From Acanthosoma haemorrhoidale (Eukaryota > Arthropoda > Insecta > Hemiptera > Acanthosomatidae), in contig OV884009.1 in assembly GCA_930367205.1 (NCBI GenBank), positions 120,975,454 through 121,039,453 of the forward strand: a stretch of 64,000 bases of DNA, written 5' to 3'. Shown here in pieces: positions 45,610-58,079 of this stretch. Position 1 is the stretch's first letter. Each line of letters begins with the position of its first letter. A program made the translations under genes and the position numbers. The notes under the pieces were generated by a model. That model was not told the origin of the DNA. It made no database searches and was given only the letters and a program-made list of their open reading frames with translations.

Positions 45610-47080
45610 TGACAAACATTAACTTATATATATATCTCAATAAATCAAGGGGTTTACTATTTTTCTGATTCCTTTCAATTTTTAATAAAAACATACAGCA
45701 CTTCTGTATTTGTATAAATTCATCAAATACTTTATATTTTTTTAATCAGTAATTTATTTCTCCCCGGTTAGGGAGTGGTTCACTGGAAAGGTCGATTTCC
45801 ACTTAAGTTTAACAATTGCTTGAACACTTGATATCATTATAAGAGAAAATATAGAATGAAAGAAAATTGGTTAGTAATAGTCAGTATTAGCGAACTAATT
45901 GCTAGCAAACCACTGTTAGTGACAATTAAAAAATATTTACAAGCTAGGTACATAAGAAAATAATAAGTTAACATGTACAAAATCTCCCTCCTAATGTCAA
46001 CAGTGACATCAATTAAATTTATGGAAAAAAATAATTCTTTTTATATATTCGATTACAGAAGGTGATTACGTACTAAAACTTGATCTGAAAATGAAGAATC
46101 CTAAGATCAGAATTTCTCAAAATGAATTGATCCTGATCCTTCCTCTGTTAAAACATCAATTCACCCATGAGAGTAGACCATTATAATGCGAATAATATAG
46201 AAAAATACCATAGGTAATGAGAGCCTGCAATATGAGAAAAGGCCGCGATAGCTAAATTAGTTGATTTGCTTGTTGCTGTGACACTTGCTCACATTGTCCT
46301 GACCCTGCAGATAATTACCACTACTGCACTCACCCAGCCTCTGTATTCTGATTCCTTTCTTCAATGTTATGGACATAGAGAATGACATATGTTATGACAC
46401 AGAGAAGTAGTTTTAAAAATCAACAAAATTCCAAGAAATGTTCATATAACAAATAAAACAAAAAATGTCCCACAAGGTGGAGCCAGCTGATACTTTGTTG
46501 GGAAAGTTAAGCTTGTAAATCAGATGTGAGACCACACTATCAAAAATTACAATAAACTATATGGTGAGTGAGAACACTGTTTAAAGCAAGACAGTTAGCG
46601 AAACATAAATATCTCCAAAAGGTAACAAAGTTTTCATGAAGCTGATATTAGCTATATTAGCTGATGATGAGACGGTCGCCGTGACTACCACAACATAACC
46701 ATACAATAAATTAAGTTTTTGTAAATCATCCTCTCCTGTTCTACATGTGTCCAAACACTACACAAGAGGAGAAATATTGACTAATAGATATTGTCACTTT
46801 CTTGTGCATGTCAACATTGAATTTGCTTAACCAAAACTAAATTAACATTTTAAAAAGGCATCAATCACAAGATATATGTCAGGACAGCTAAATAATAATA
46901 TCTTGACCTGAGTTGCCCCCATTATCAAAAAGAAACTTGACCATATACTGTTTTTACAAAGTGTATTTTCTAATGTTATATGAACACATAGGGAGGTTAT
47001 AAACATAGTGTATAGCCTGAACATACTGCCCACTATCCACTGTAAATCTAATAAGTGTGAGAAGAAGGTCATTAGTTAAT
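45610..47080. other. Intron, no feature recognised
   Basis: AT-rich; nothing supported apart from short frames. Confidence 0.5.
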
Positions 47081-47083
47081 CAG

Positions 47084-47513
47084 AGGAAGGCTCAGATTAA
47101 GATAGCTGGAGAATGAAGAAGGGGACATTATTAGGCAGCTTGGTGTTAGGTGATTGAGGCCAGTCGTAGTAGATATATAGGACTGGAGAACAGCAATGAT
47201 TCTGACTGTTCTATATTTTAGAACTGTTTTGATAGCAGACTAGAAGGATTTGTCAGAAGTGGTCAGGAAAGTTAAAAATATTTATCTATGAGAATCCAGC
47301 TACCGTCTAACTAGGTTAAACAGCTTATATTAAGTAGAAGTCATCAGCGCACCGAGTTCTTTACCATTTACCTCGGAGTTGACATTTGGATCAGATGAAA
47401 CTTAGCACATGTAAGGGCAAAGGATTAAATTATAGTTAGCATGGCGACTTATAACTGCTGAGACCTAGATTCAATTACCTACATTCTTCAGCTATCTCAA
47501 TCTGAGCCTTCCT
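47084..47513. mobile_element. MITE-like element with 32-bp inverted repeats
   Basis: AGGAAGGCTCAGATT(A/G)AGAT opens 32-bp arms at 47084-47115 and, inverted, at 47482-47513, with 2 mismatches by eye. The 430-bp interior has no coding capacity. Target duplication was not clear, so it could also be a chance-preserved inverted duplication. Confidence 0.55.
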
Positions 47514-47532
47514 GAAGAGAGGTCCAGGGAAA

Positions 47533-47673
47533 TGAAGCGCTAAATTATAATTACAATCATAATAATTACGCTTGTTTGTTTCTTTGGGTAAACACTAATG
47601 AAGAAAATAATCAATACAAAAACTCAACAAAAAAACAAAAACAAATGTTAGCATAAAGTTAAGGGCTTTAACA
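47533..47673 (-). repeat. Truncated 3' LTR of the decayed BEL/Pao element
   Basis: Matches 53702-53844 closely (for example AAGCGCTAAATTATAATTAC) and ends GGCTTTAACA next to a purine tract (minus strand GGTGGGCGGTA). Breaks off at 47533, a few bases from the MITE-like element. Confidence 0.85.
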
Positions 47674-47717
47674 TACCGCCCACCAAAATTTTAAAGAAAA
47701 TTTTAACAAGAACAAAA

Positions 47718-49559
47718 TTAATAACCCTCATCTGGGAACAAAGGTGATAGGGGAGAAACAGAACGAATATAATCACCTTTCACAGTGTGCACCTTCACCA
47801 CGCGGACGTTACCATCCTTGCCCGGGTAGGTTTCTGTGACCCGGCCGATGGGCCAGTGTAAAGGTGGAACTTGTGGATCTCTAGCGAGGACTAGGGTTCC
47901 GACAGTCGGTAAAGGTGTTGTTTCTGTCCATTTGACTCTATTGTGCAGTGTTGTCAAATAATCTTGTCGCCATTTCTTCCAAAAATTGCCTATACAAGAT
48001 TGTAAAAATTGCCATCTAGAAAGGCGAGGTCGTGGTACATCCGTCACATCTTGCTCAGGTGGGGCCAACAAGGGTGCTCCGATGAGAAAGTGCCCTGGGG
48101 TTAGACAACCGAAATCATCAGGCGTCGAGGATAGTGCATATAATGGCCGTGAATTGAGGATGGCTTCCACACGACTGGCAATTGTTGACAGTTCCTCATA
48201 TGTAAGGGGTTGAGAACCGAGGACTCTAACAAGATGGAACTTGCAGGACTTAATTGCTGCCTCCCATAAACCTCCAAAATGAGGAGCATACGGCGGCATG
48301 AACTTCCATTCCACTTCCTTCAAGACTAAATCCCCCTTGATTTTGGAGCATACTCTGTGAAAAAATTGCATGAAAAAATTTCCATTATCGGAGTATATGC
48401 AGCTAGGCAGCCCTCGCCGAGAAACGAAACGATTGAGGCATGCCAGGAAAGCCTGGGTGCTCATCTCTGTCACAACCTCAATATGGATGGCCTTGGTGGC
48501 AAAACAGATGAAAAGACAAATGTATGATTTACCCAAAGCAGCCTTTCGTCTATGGGATTCTTTTATGGCGAACGGTCCGGCAAAATCTACTCCCGTATTC
48601 AAAAACGGCCTGCCTTGCTCGAAACGGCTAAGTGGTAAGTCAGCCATGAGAGGGTTAATGGCTTTCACTCTAAGGCGATGGCATCTCGAACAGCTATGGA
48701 CACGCGATCGAACCAGTCTTTTACCCGATATTATCCAGTATTTTTGACGAATTAGTGATAATAAAAGTTTAGGTCCTGCGTGGAGGTAAGTTTTATGGAG
48801 ATTATCCACCAACCGATTAACAAAATGAGACTTAGCAGGCAACAGTATGGGATGCTTCGCATCTTGAGAAAGGGGCGCATGAGCCAGCCTTCCGCCCACC
48901 CTGACAAGACCGGCGGCATCGGTAAACGGACATAAGGCTTTTAATTCTTTGGCCTTAGAGTCCAATGGCGTGATTTTAAAATATTGTTGTACTGAGCGCA
49001 GCAACATTGCTGAGGCATTTCTAGTTTCAGAGAGGGATAATTGGCCGCGGTAATTTTGTGAATTGGAACGTGAATTGTGAACAAAACGTAATAGGTACGC
49101 GGTCGTATTGATCAATTTGGGGTAAGCGGAAAATTTTTCAGTATATTCTTGAAACTCTTGCTCCGGAATGGCCGACAACAGAATGGATAAATCCTCAGCC
49201 TTTGTTTCCGGTAGCTTCGATGCATCTACGGCTGATAGGTCGTTTAAAGGCCATTCACTTGAGGGGTGATGCAGCCATTCGGGTCCCTCCCACCAGTAAG
49301 TATTGTTTACAAGTTCGGTGGGTTTCAGGCCACAGGAGGCTACATCTGCTGCATTGTCATTGGAATCTACATGATACCATGATTTGATAGATGAACCTTC
49401 CAGTATTTTTACTACCCGGTTGGCCACAAATGTTTTTAAACGAGAAAATGGCAACCAGAGCCATGACAAAAAAATAGTTGAATCCGAAAATAAAACCACC
49501 TTAGACACCCTGCATGAAAAAATTACAGTTTTAAGTGACGTTAGAGCGTCCACTAACAA
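47718..49559 (-). pseudogene. BEL/Pao RNase H end, integrase and DUF5641
   Basis: 613 codons without interruption: LFSDSTIFLSWL and AADVASCGL (RNase H), the zinc finger H..H (HPILLPAKSHFVNRLVDNLH, TYLHAGPK) and CSRCH, then the core with NTGVDFAGPF (Asp), IYSDNGNFF (Asp; the usual form is GTNF) and HFGGLWEAAIKS (Glu). The DUF5641 tail has TPGHFLIGAPLLAPPE and GRVTETYPGKDGNVRVVKVH. All three catalytic acids are present. It is in the RT frame, separated from it by a stop near 49605. Confidence 0.9.
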
Positions 49560-49604
49560 AACTGCAGCACATAATTCCAGCCTAGGAGTTGAAAGTGGTT
49601 TTTT

Positions 49605-50745
49605 TCAACTATATTTATTTGAATAAAGAAGTCGCGATAAGCATTGTCCATTTGACAATTCAAAGTGGAGATATAAGACAGCTGCATAGCCCAACGAAGA
49701 TGCATCAGCAAAGCCTGCTACAGTGACATTCAGAGGTGGATCTGAGAAAAAACAACGGGCAATGCTGATTTCGCCCAAACGAGGTAAACTTTGATAAAAA
49801 GCTTTCCATTTTTTGGCTAATTGAGGTGGTATTGGACTATCCCAATCGAGCTTTAATTCCCATAATTGTTGGAGAATGGTTTTTGCTTTGAATATTACAG
49901 GGGAAAGGTACCCGAGAGGGTCATACATACGTGCTATTACTGACAAGATTCCTCTTTTTGTGAGACGACACTCTTTAGATTGTACCTTGTATGACAAGAC
50001 GTCCTTCTTAGGATCCCACTGCATTCCTAATATTTTGACTACTGAGTCCTCCAGATTAGATAGAGAAACCGCGGATTCCGTATCCTCGGTTGGGACATTT
50101 TCAAGAAGTTCAACGGCATTGCTATTCCACTTCTTCAATTGAAAGCATCCTTTACCTAATAGGGCAATCAACTGATTTTGCAATTCTATTGCTTCGGAGA
50201 TTGTATTGGCTCCTGTGAGAAGATCATCGACATACATGTGCTCCCGTATTGCCTGGGATGCTCGGCCAAACTCATTGCCCTCATCCTGAATTAGTTGATG
50301 CAACACACGGATTGCTAGAAAAGGCGAGCAGGATAGGCCAAATGAGAGCCGCTTGAAAATAAATTCCTGCAATGAATCGGTAGTCTGAAATCGGAAATAC
50401 AGGGGTTGATAGGCACAATCCTCAGAAGATAACCGTATTTACAAATACATTTTGCTAATGTCTGCTGTCATAGCTATCGGATAGGTGCGAAAATTAAGCA
50501 TCACATCCCGGATGTCATGCTGGAGTTTCGGCCCAGTGAATAAGTGATCATTGAGAGATCCGTTGTTGGTAGGAGCAGATGCGTCAAAGACAATGCGAAG
50601 TTTTGTAGATTTACTATCCTTAATAACTGCGTGATGCGGTAAATAATTTTTTCCGCTTTCAATGGCCGGGGATATATAATCTTTATCAATATAATCACGG
50701 AAAACCCTTGAATATTCCATTTTCAACTATGGATCCCTTTCTAGT
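49605..50745 (-). pseudogene. BEL/Pao reverse transcriptase
   Basis: 50726-50439 holds LRIVFDASAPTNNGSLNDHL and MTADISKMYL, with the first catalytic Asp, and is stopped at 50439. 50372-49605 continues IFKRLSFGLSCSPFLAIRVL and MYVDDLLTGANT, with the paired Asp intact, and the RNase H start AGFADASSLGYAAVLY. The segment joins the gag part through a frameshift near 50740, where comparison with the young copy shows roughly 100 residues missing. Confidence 0.88.
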
Positions 50746-50749
50746 TTTT

Positions 50750-52610
50750 CTTCCAATTTCATAAAACGGCGGAGGGCCCCATGTCGTGAACCTTGTAAAT
50801 CACTCCAAATATATCCGCTCCGACAAGAAAGTCTATGGGTCCCGGCTGGCAAAATAATGGGTCTGCTAATTCGAGATGATGGAAACGTTCCGCAATGATA
50901 TGAGGGACTTTGCTTGTGGGCATCTCTTGACAAATACGGTCTACCACCATGGCTGAGGTACAAAACTCAGGCATTGGTGAATGTTGAGGAGTTAGTACAC
51001 ACGACGCTTGATATTTCACATCGGGCATGGCCTGATTCCCAAAACCTACAAGTTTGTGCCGGATTCAGGCTACAGGCAGCTCGGTACGCTGCACGCATTC
51101 TTCGGTGATAAAGGATCGCTGCGATCCACTATCGACAAGCAACCGAATCAGATGGAAAGTCCCATAACGATCTCGGATTCGCGCATTCGCTGTTCCCAGC
51201 AGCACACTCATGTGGCCTATGGATGATGAAGCCAAAATGGCGCTGCGATCTGGTGGTGACGGGTTTAGAGATTCCTTCGTGTCCCGATTCTGTTTAGTAT
51301 TATTAACTGTGGATTGCCGGCTTGCTGAATGTCGGTCATGAGAGATAGTTTCGGAAACATCTTCCTTCGAGTTCATGGGCTGCGCATGTGTAAACCCAGA
51401 TTGGTGTAACAAGGAGTGATGTTTTCTACTACAGTGCCTACAACGATTTTTAGATGGACAAACAGGCATACCATGCCCGGATGCCAAACAATTGAAACAT
51501 CGCTTCAATGCTTTGATTCATTCAAACCTTTGTTTTGGGGACAGGGAATGAAACCGTGCACAATCGTAAATCCTGTGACTTGCTTTGCACAAAAAACATT
51601 GATGTGCTGATCGGCTTAACGAAGTGGGCGATTCGGATGACATCAGTACTTGCTTTGGCCTTTTGGAATTGCCAAACCCTGCATTGGCAACAGTAGGCGC
51701 GTGTTCGGTGGTGTTTACTAACAGGGCGCTCGACTGTAAATGAATGATTTCTTGCTGGAGGAATTTTATAAATAGGTCCCAACTTAGAACTTCTTGTTTG
51801 GCCCCATATTCTAACTCAAACTGTTCCCTTGATTTAGAATCCAGTAACCGAAGTGCAACGGTTGTCAAGATAAACCCCGCGGGGTCAGTAAGATTTAATT
51901 TTCGGAAAGCTGTTCCGCTCTCAAGAACCACCTCTGAAAATCGTTCTAGTGAATTGAGGTCACCCTTTGTTATTGGTTTAAAATTTAAAAACTTTGTTAA
52001 TTGAAACGTAGCTTGAATCCGTTGGCTATCGTAACGTTTTGTAATGGCTTCCCAGGCTTGAATATAGCCTGCTTGTGTAATGTCAATGCCCGAAATAAGC
52101 TGAGCAGAAGGTCCTTTCAAGGAACATTTAAGATAATGAAATTTCTGAACATTTTCTATTGATTCATTATTATGGATGAGAGATGCAAACGTGTCTTTGA
52201 ATGACTGCCAGAGGGAAATGTCTCCCGCAAACGTTGGAATATTAAGGGGGGGTAGACGTGGATGTGAATTAGTTGCGCCAATTGTGCGCTCTAATTCGGC
52301 TCCATTATTGTCTGAGTGGCTAGGTGGAACGATCCCTAAGGAAAGAGCTTCATAAAAGGCAGAGCGAATTTCTGTTTTAAGAGTTTCATATTCCGTAACT
52401 GAAGCATTTAATTTTTTGGCAATTTTGCGTATCTTCGAAAGAGTGTCCAGAAACTTATCATGTGTACTGTCAATTCGTGAGAGTCGGGCCTGGAATAAAG
52501 CAACTTTAGTAGGGTTGTTACGAGCCTCAAGTCCTAGTGCAGCAGCATCTTGAACGTCAGTTGCTAAATCTTTCAGTTGGATTACTAACTCATCCAATTC
52601 ATCCTTGGGG
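50750..52610 (-). pseudogene. BEL/Pao gag and A17 peptidase, with stops
   Basis: All in one frame: gag with DUF1759 (LPPLNIPTFAGDISLWQSFK) and knuckle CFLCKASHRIYDC at 51518-52597, a stop at about 51515, then CFNCLASGHGMPVC and CRHCSRKHHSLLH, and the peptidase LLVDSGSQRSFITEECVQ (51065-51508). A further stop is followed by LADPLFCQPGPIDFLVGADI (50759-51028). The original start lies a few codons upstream of 52597 (the frame is open to AQNDDPKDELDELV) but its ATG is lost. Confidence 0.85.
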
Positions 52611-52848
52611 TCGTCGTTTTGGGCATTTTTTTTTTAAGTTTTATTCACAATAATTTTAAATTCCAACACCAAAACTATTAGCTATATTAGTCACTGGGCT
52701 ATGTGTTAAACAATCAGCAAGCACCACACCCAAATAACAAGACAAATTACTCAGCACTCCACCAAAAACATCAATGAGACGAGGAAAAAAGAATGAAAGA
52801 AAGCGACTGACTGCCAGATCAAAGTATCCGGCCCGGAGGACCAAGTTA

Positions 52849-53844
52849 TGTTGGGGGGAGCGGCTCCTTGAAAATTGAGGAAGCAAATCTCCGTACCCGG
52901 ACAAACTAGAGACACTTCCTTTCACTCCCAATTCCCGAAAACATCGACAAATAGTTAGGAGAAAAGAAAAAAACGACCGACTTAAAGCCACACAAAAGTT
53001 CAATCTATTGTATTGAAAAATTTCACAGGTTTGATTACTCCCCAATTGAAAAAAAAAAAACAAGCTTACAAACAAAATGACTAAAACTTTATTCAGAATA
53101 AAGAAAAACATTAATGACTGAAAATTTGGACAATAAAAAAAAAATGAGAAAGAAATATATAAAAAACCCATCAATGTGAAGACAAAATAAAAAAAAACGT
53201 TTTCTTTCTTTATATATATATGTCCAATAAATGAAATAAGCGGAGGAGCTCCGTTACAATATTCAAACCATCAGTCTTGGTTACAAAAAAAATCGATTTA
53301 ACTCTAATGATCTAAATTTTAAGACAGTACATGATGTAAAAAAAAAGGAACATGTTCACGTCACCAGTTCTAAGTAGACGAGTAGAGTCGGCTTGTTGCA
53401 GAGCGGCCACTTCTGCTCTTCTTCTCCCTTCTCGTGAACAACAATCACGATGACGGGTGATGAACACCCAGTCCGAGTGTTCACAACGAGCGGGATGAAA
53501 ATGATGCGTAGTGGTGAGTACTCGACCAAGAAAATTGAAAGACTTCGGCGAATCATCAATATTCGGGTGTGAGGGAGCGCATTTCTGTGTCCCCAAACAA
53601 AGCTTGAGCCGTACTGAGCTCTTGTGCGTATGAGAAGGCGAGACCTTGACCGCTAGCCATTGGGTGTAAACAAACTGGTTGAACATTATCCTTGTTGAGT
53701 GAAATTAAGCGCTAAATTATAATTACAATCATAATAATTACGCATGTTTGTTTCTTTGGGTAAACACTAATGGAGAAAATAATCAATACAAAAACTCAAC
53801 AAAAAAAAAACACGAATGTTAGCATAAAGTTAACGGCTTTAACA
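52849..53844 (-). repeat. 5' LTR of the decayed BEL/Pao element
   Basis: 996 bp; in the element's sense TGTTAAAGCC...CCCCCAACA. Its last part (53700-53844) is repeated at 47533-47673 as the truncated 3' LTR. A primer-binding site TGGTCCTCCGGGCCGGATAC lies at 52824-52843, five bases away. Confidence 0.85.
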
Positions 53845-54125
53845 GCATTAGAGAAGCTGTCACCTACCCTCACCCGCAGCGATCGGTCTTTCAGGAAACT
53901 AGTCAGAATTGAATAGAACTGCTCCGGGCATTCCCGGTCGCAGAGCATTCAACACAGAGTCCCGTGGAACACCGAGTCAAAGGCCTACGTGCAGTCTAGC
54001 GAAATCATAGCCATGGCTACATTTCGATTTATATTTTGACTAGCTTCTGTCTGTAGTTTCATTAGGGGATGTTCTGTGCTCAGAACATTGAAATCCAGTC
54101 TGTTCTTGCGGAATGATGTCATTCT
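53845..54125 (-). pseudogene. R1/I-type LINE reverse-transcriptase fragment
   Basis: The minus strand reads SFRKNRLDFNVLSTEHPLMK, then AMISLDCT, a stop, AFDSVFHGTL, and CPEQFYSILTSFLKDRSLRV, RVGDSFSNA. These are the GFR.GRSTEHAL, LD..KAFDSVWH.(T/A)L and (I/L)...(Y/F)L.(D/N)R.V.V.VG motifs of the R1/I group. The BEL/Pao element interrupts it right after SNA; the continuation was not found beyond the far LTR. Confidence 0.65.
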
Positions 54126-54164
54126 TTCCACTTGTGCTTACTAACCCTCTCAAATGTCACTTTT

Positions 54165-54370
54165 GTTCTAGATTCAAAACTGAATGAGTTGTAAGTGCAG
54201 AAGATATCTCGGAAACATTGGCCACTTCAGCGCATTTCCAAGTTTTCATTTCCATATCTGGTATCACTCTCATTTTTTTCCAGAAGTCCGCTCCTAGAAT
54301 AAAAAAAAAAGTTTGTAATTCCAATTCTCTCCTGATCTGGACTGGACCAATCCAGTCTGCTTTTTAAAGA
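54165..54370 (-). pseudogene. Gypsy-type aspartic-protease C-terminal scrap
   Basis: The minus strand reads FILGADFWKKMRVIPDMEMK then TWKCAE, resembling the 'CILG(A/M/I)DF...' block and following strand of Gypsy proteases. Upstream ADWIGPVQIRRELELQ may belong to it. It joins directly to the R1/I-type RT with no visible element end. Confidence 0.4.
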
Positions 54371-54399
54371 AAAATACGTTTGTTTCCATTTTCTCCCCA

Positions 54400-55770
54400 T
54401 TACAATAATAAAATCATATAAAATAAGTAATACTTTTTTTTTACATATTTGATTTTTCCTTACTTGTTAATGTTTTTTTGTTGTTTTTTTTTAGTTATAC
54501 TACAGTTAAAATAAGTAATAGTAAAGATAAATAAAATCACGAGTGTTTAGTTGTCGTGGCCTGCTGTTATTACAAAACCAAGCCATACCAATTAGGCACC
54601 AAATTGTATTGTTTATATAAAAATGAACACGTGACCAGCTATTCTGTACGAATTGATAAGGTTCTCAAAATAGTGTCTACACGTGGTTGACAATTTGTTA
54701 AGTCCTCGTCAAATACAACATATAAATTAACTTTTATAATCAATAATAAAACGAATTATATATTCTTATAAAAATCTCATGTTGGATTTCCAACAATGTG
54801 AACACTCACACATTTAACCTAATTTTACTTTACTATTATTTCACATTAAAAACCCTTAATATCTTAAACTGCACTTGGAATTGTTGTGGTCATAACTGTT
54901 CCTATATTTGATGGAATATAAATAATTCTGGTACTCACAGTTATCGTCTTGAAATATGTAAATACCTTGGATTGGGTTGACAAGATACAATTCTTCCATC
55001 TGTTTCTATGTTCTGCTCATCGATTCTCTTCAGGAAAGCAAGACAGAAGCTTCTCACGCCTCGTATCTCATTCCTTCAGCTATGCTCTGCACATGTACGT
55101 CCACCTCACAATCAACTCATCGGTGTCATGCTTGCTTGTGTCCAGAAGGAAATAGAGCTCATCCTTCCTATGTGTGGCACTAACCCTCACAGCATGCGAT
55201 GACTTAAATGTCTAATCCAATCTTAACAATTCCAATTTAATGTACTAAATAAAATTAATATACTTTAACTTGAAAGTACACGACACTATTTTGGATTATT
55301 GTAACGCTTCTAACAAGTATTGTGCACTTTCACTTCACGTTAGTCTTTCATAAACTAACGATGATCAGGAATTTTCCGCAGTTTTGCTTTAAAGAAAGGG
55401 GTAAAAGTACCCTGACAACATCACCATCAGCCAAAGTAAATTTACAAATAAAACGTATGAAACCAGAAGCACTCTTAGTTTAATCAATTTAAATAAAAAC
55501 AACATTACAAAGATGGAACTTCAACTGAAAAAAACTAAGTAGGGGAAGTTTGAGTGAGGCCAAGTACTACAGGTAGGAAAAGTCTTTTGATTTTTACCGA
55601 CTCCTGTTGTGTAAACATCAAGCTTGTCGACTACATGAGGTGTTGATGATAAAATTAGTGCCATTTTTGGAAATTTCCTTAACAATATAGTCGTCAATAA
55701 GTATCTGTGACTCTAGTGAGAACACAGCTTTACTGCTACAAAAATGATCACCATTGACCAGAAGTGGAAT
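54400..55770. other. Intron, no feature recognised
   Basis: AT-rich. Overlapping short + strand frames at 54949-55202 show no family signature. Confidence 0.5.
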
Positions 55771-55778
55771 GAATAACT

Positions 55779-56285
55779 AAACTGCTGGACAAAATTAGCG
55801 CGTCACTTCATGTTTCCATTGTATGCAATTGATAAACAACAATCTCTCATATTTTTCTTTAGATATTTATAATAAAGACTATTTTTTGGTAATATTATCA
55901 ACATTAGAAAGAAAGATTAGTAAGGAAAAAAAACATTTTTAATGTGAGAATGCATCACAAACACGGAATTAATTTGAAAAAAATTTTTACAGTGTTAGTA
56001 TCAGGTAAAACACCTCTTGCTTGTCTAACAGCTTCCAGTCTTCTCGGGATTGACTGGATGACGGGAGCAATGTCCTCTTGAGGAATCTTATCCCATTCTT
56101 CCAATAATGCATTTTGAAGTTCAACAAGTCTCTTTGCTGCATGATTCCAAGCTCTGATACACCTCTTCAGCATATCCAACACTTGCTCTGCCAGATTAAG
56201 GTCCGGACTTCTTACAGAAAGGGGCAGAAGATTAATGCCTACTTCCTAGAAGTATTATTGTTTGGTTTTAGAACACCATGTTTCT
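55779..56285 (-). mobile_element. Tc1-type transposon, 3' part
   Basis: Left terminus ACTGCTGGACAAAATTAGCG (55781-55800) is like Tc1-family ends (CAGTGCTGG.CAAAATTA). The minus strand encodes the transposase C-terminus: SPDLNLAEQVLDML with the last catalytic Glu, and NALLEEWDKIPQEDIAPVIQ, then SIPRRLEAVRQARG (56182-55955), the standard Tc1 ending. The rest of the gene and the other end are missing or unreadable. Confidence 0.75.
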
Positions 56286-56289
56286 AGGC

Positions 56290-56877
56290 AAATGAAGTTA
56301 TATTGAAGTTGAATACCTATTTGGAACCTCTCTCCTAAGGCAAAAGCGTTATGAAACGGTCATCTCTGGCTGAAGTAGCCCTTTTACCTTGTCTTCTACT
56401 GTTGCTGCCTGTCTTCCTGAATCGAGGAAGCATCGTTCATAAGCGTTGTCGGAACTTGCCCCTTCCCTTTAGGGCAAGTCTTCATTCAAGATTGTTAGTG
56501 CTCTAACTGCGATTTCTCCAGGTCAATCAATATTAAAGCTGCAGAAAATTCAAATTACAAAAAAACTTGGACTTGGACTTACCCTCCTAATGTTAATTAT
56601 GTTACCAAGAAATAGTAATATTTGCCAGAATGGCAACTTATTATGCACTATCACAATTGTTACAGACTTTTCTGACTAATTAAAACAAGTGAAAGAAGAG
56701 GTCTGTCAAATTAAATGTCTGAAATTTTTTAGCAATCCCAGTTTCTCTCAGAAGAATGATATCTTTCTTAAAAATTTCACTAGTGGACCCAGAGATGGTG
56801 AAATTAAAACAACCTTATGAAAAATAATGAAGGATTAATAATATAAATTATTAACTAAATTGTATTTCGTAAAATAT
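56290..56877. other. Intron, no feature recognised
   Basis: No supported feature. Confidence 0.5.
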
Positions 56878-57480
56878 TGTTGTGATATTTAAATGTTGTA
56901 AATTTTATTTATCAAGACTTTAAATTCGAAATTAGCGGGCATATAAGGGCGGCAAATGACCCTTGGATAACAAAAGAGGAGGTTTTAAAGAGGAATATGG
57001 CATGAGTTGTCGTTCTGCTGGAAAAAGGATAGGTTTGCGTTTTTCTATTGTGATCTCATGAGGCAAGGATTATTAAAAGTAGAGAGTGAAATTTGTAGAA
57101 CAATGAAATTTTTATATTTAATAGTGATTTAGCATGTGGAAGAACAGTTGTATGAAGAGATCAGGGCAAGAGGATTGATGTGATAGAATTGGATACTACT
57201 GACCGCGTGGCATACCAAGTTAAAGTGAAGAAGCAAGAAGAAAAGTACATAAAAAGTAAAAAATCTGGCCAGTCGCGAATAATATTAAGGTAAAATAAAA
57301 ATTGAGTTAATAAACCGTTGAATTGGTCACAGACGATAGTATATATAACTTAAAGAAAAAATTTGTCATTAAACAGTTTTCCTTTTGCCCGAATTCTTTT
57401 TTATATTAACAGGACCTATAAACCACAGATTAAATTAAAATAAATCAAATTAAATAAAAACATAACAATATATTTAATCA
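56878..57480 (+). repeat. LTR F of the recurrent family, strongly diverged
   Basis: TGTTGTGATATTTAAATG start, then AATTAGCGGGCAT, CTGGCCAGTCGCG, TTTTCCTTTTGCCCGAATT and ATATTAACAGGACC in the same order and spacing as copies A-E. A solo LTR on the + strand; the oldest-looking copy. Confidence 0.7.
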
Positions 57481-57489
57481 ATAACTTAT

Positions 57490-58075
57490 GATTAAAAAGT
57501 CAATATTTTCTTATCATTTCAAGTAGGGTATCAAATAAAAGGTCTTAACGTCCTGATTAATAAGATGTATCATGTGTTAAATAAAAGTCTCAAAAACATT
57601 GATTTCACTACTGTAACAAAACACTAAACTGTGCAATTCACCACCTTTCAATTAAATTTTTTAAAAAATCAAACTCACCGAGTAGTTTATTCAGTCAATT
57701 AATTAATATTTGAGAACCCATGCCAGCACTCACACCTACTTCATTTACATGTTAATTTGATTAAGTATATTTAAAAAAATACAATTTAGTTAATAATTTA
57801 TATCATAAATTTTTAATCAATGAAAAAAATAATTGGCTCAACTTGGATCTGCTCATTTAAACTGGTGATACTAGGTGGGGTCCCCTTTATTAATATTACT
57901 ATACTACTATTGGCAGCCATAAGCCTTCCAGCTATCACAACTCTGTTAGTTATCTCATTAAGCTACTTAAAATTATTTGCCATTCTTTTTTTCTAAAATG
58001 GTTTTCTCTATTTTCACAAACTATTTTGTCTGATCATAATTTTTTACTTTTAGATTATTATTAGCTCCTTACATT
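57490..58075. other. Intron, no feature recognised
   Basis: AT-rich, nothing supported. Confidence 0.5.
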
Positions 58076-58079
58076 CTTT

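Larger units (their letters stand above)
47533..53844 (-). mobile_element. Decayed BEL/Pao retrotransposon
   Basis: Minus-strand element with a full 5' LTR (52849-53844) and a 3' LTR cut to its first about 140 bp (47533-47673). It has gag-pol in BEL/Pao order with one frameshift and at least four in-frame stops. Its integrase is complete, unlike the young copy at 36-42 kb, but the sequence is clearly a different subfamily. A segment between peptidase and RT is deleted near 50750-50800. The 5' LTR side sits in an R1/I-type LINE. Confidence 0.92.

Noticed and set aside
53312..53686. Minus-strand open frames of 124 and 67 codons
   Set aside because: They lie inside the LTR of the decayed BEL/Pao element and have no protein signature.
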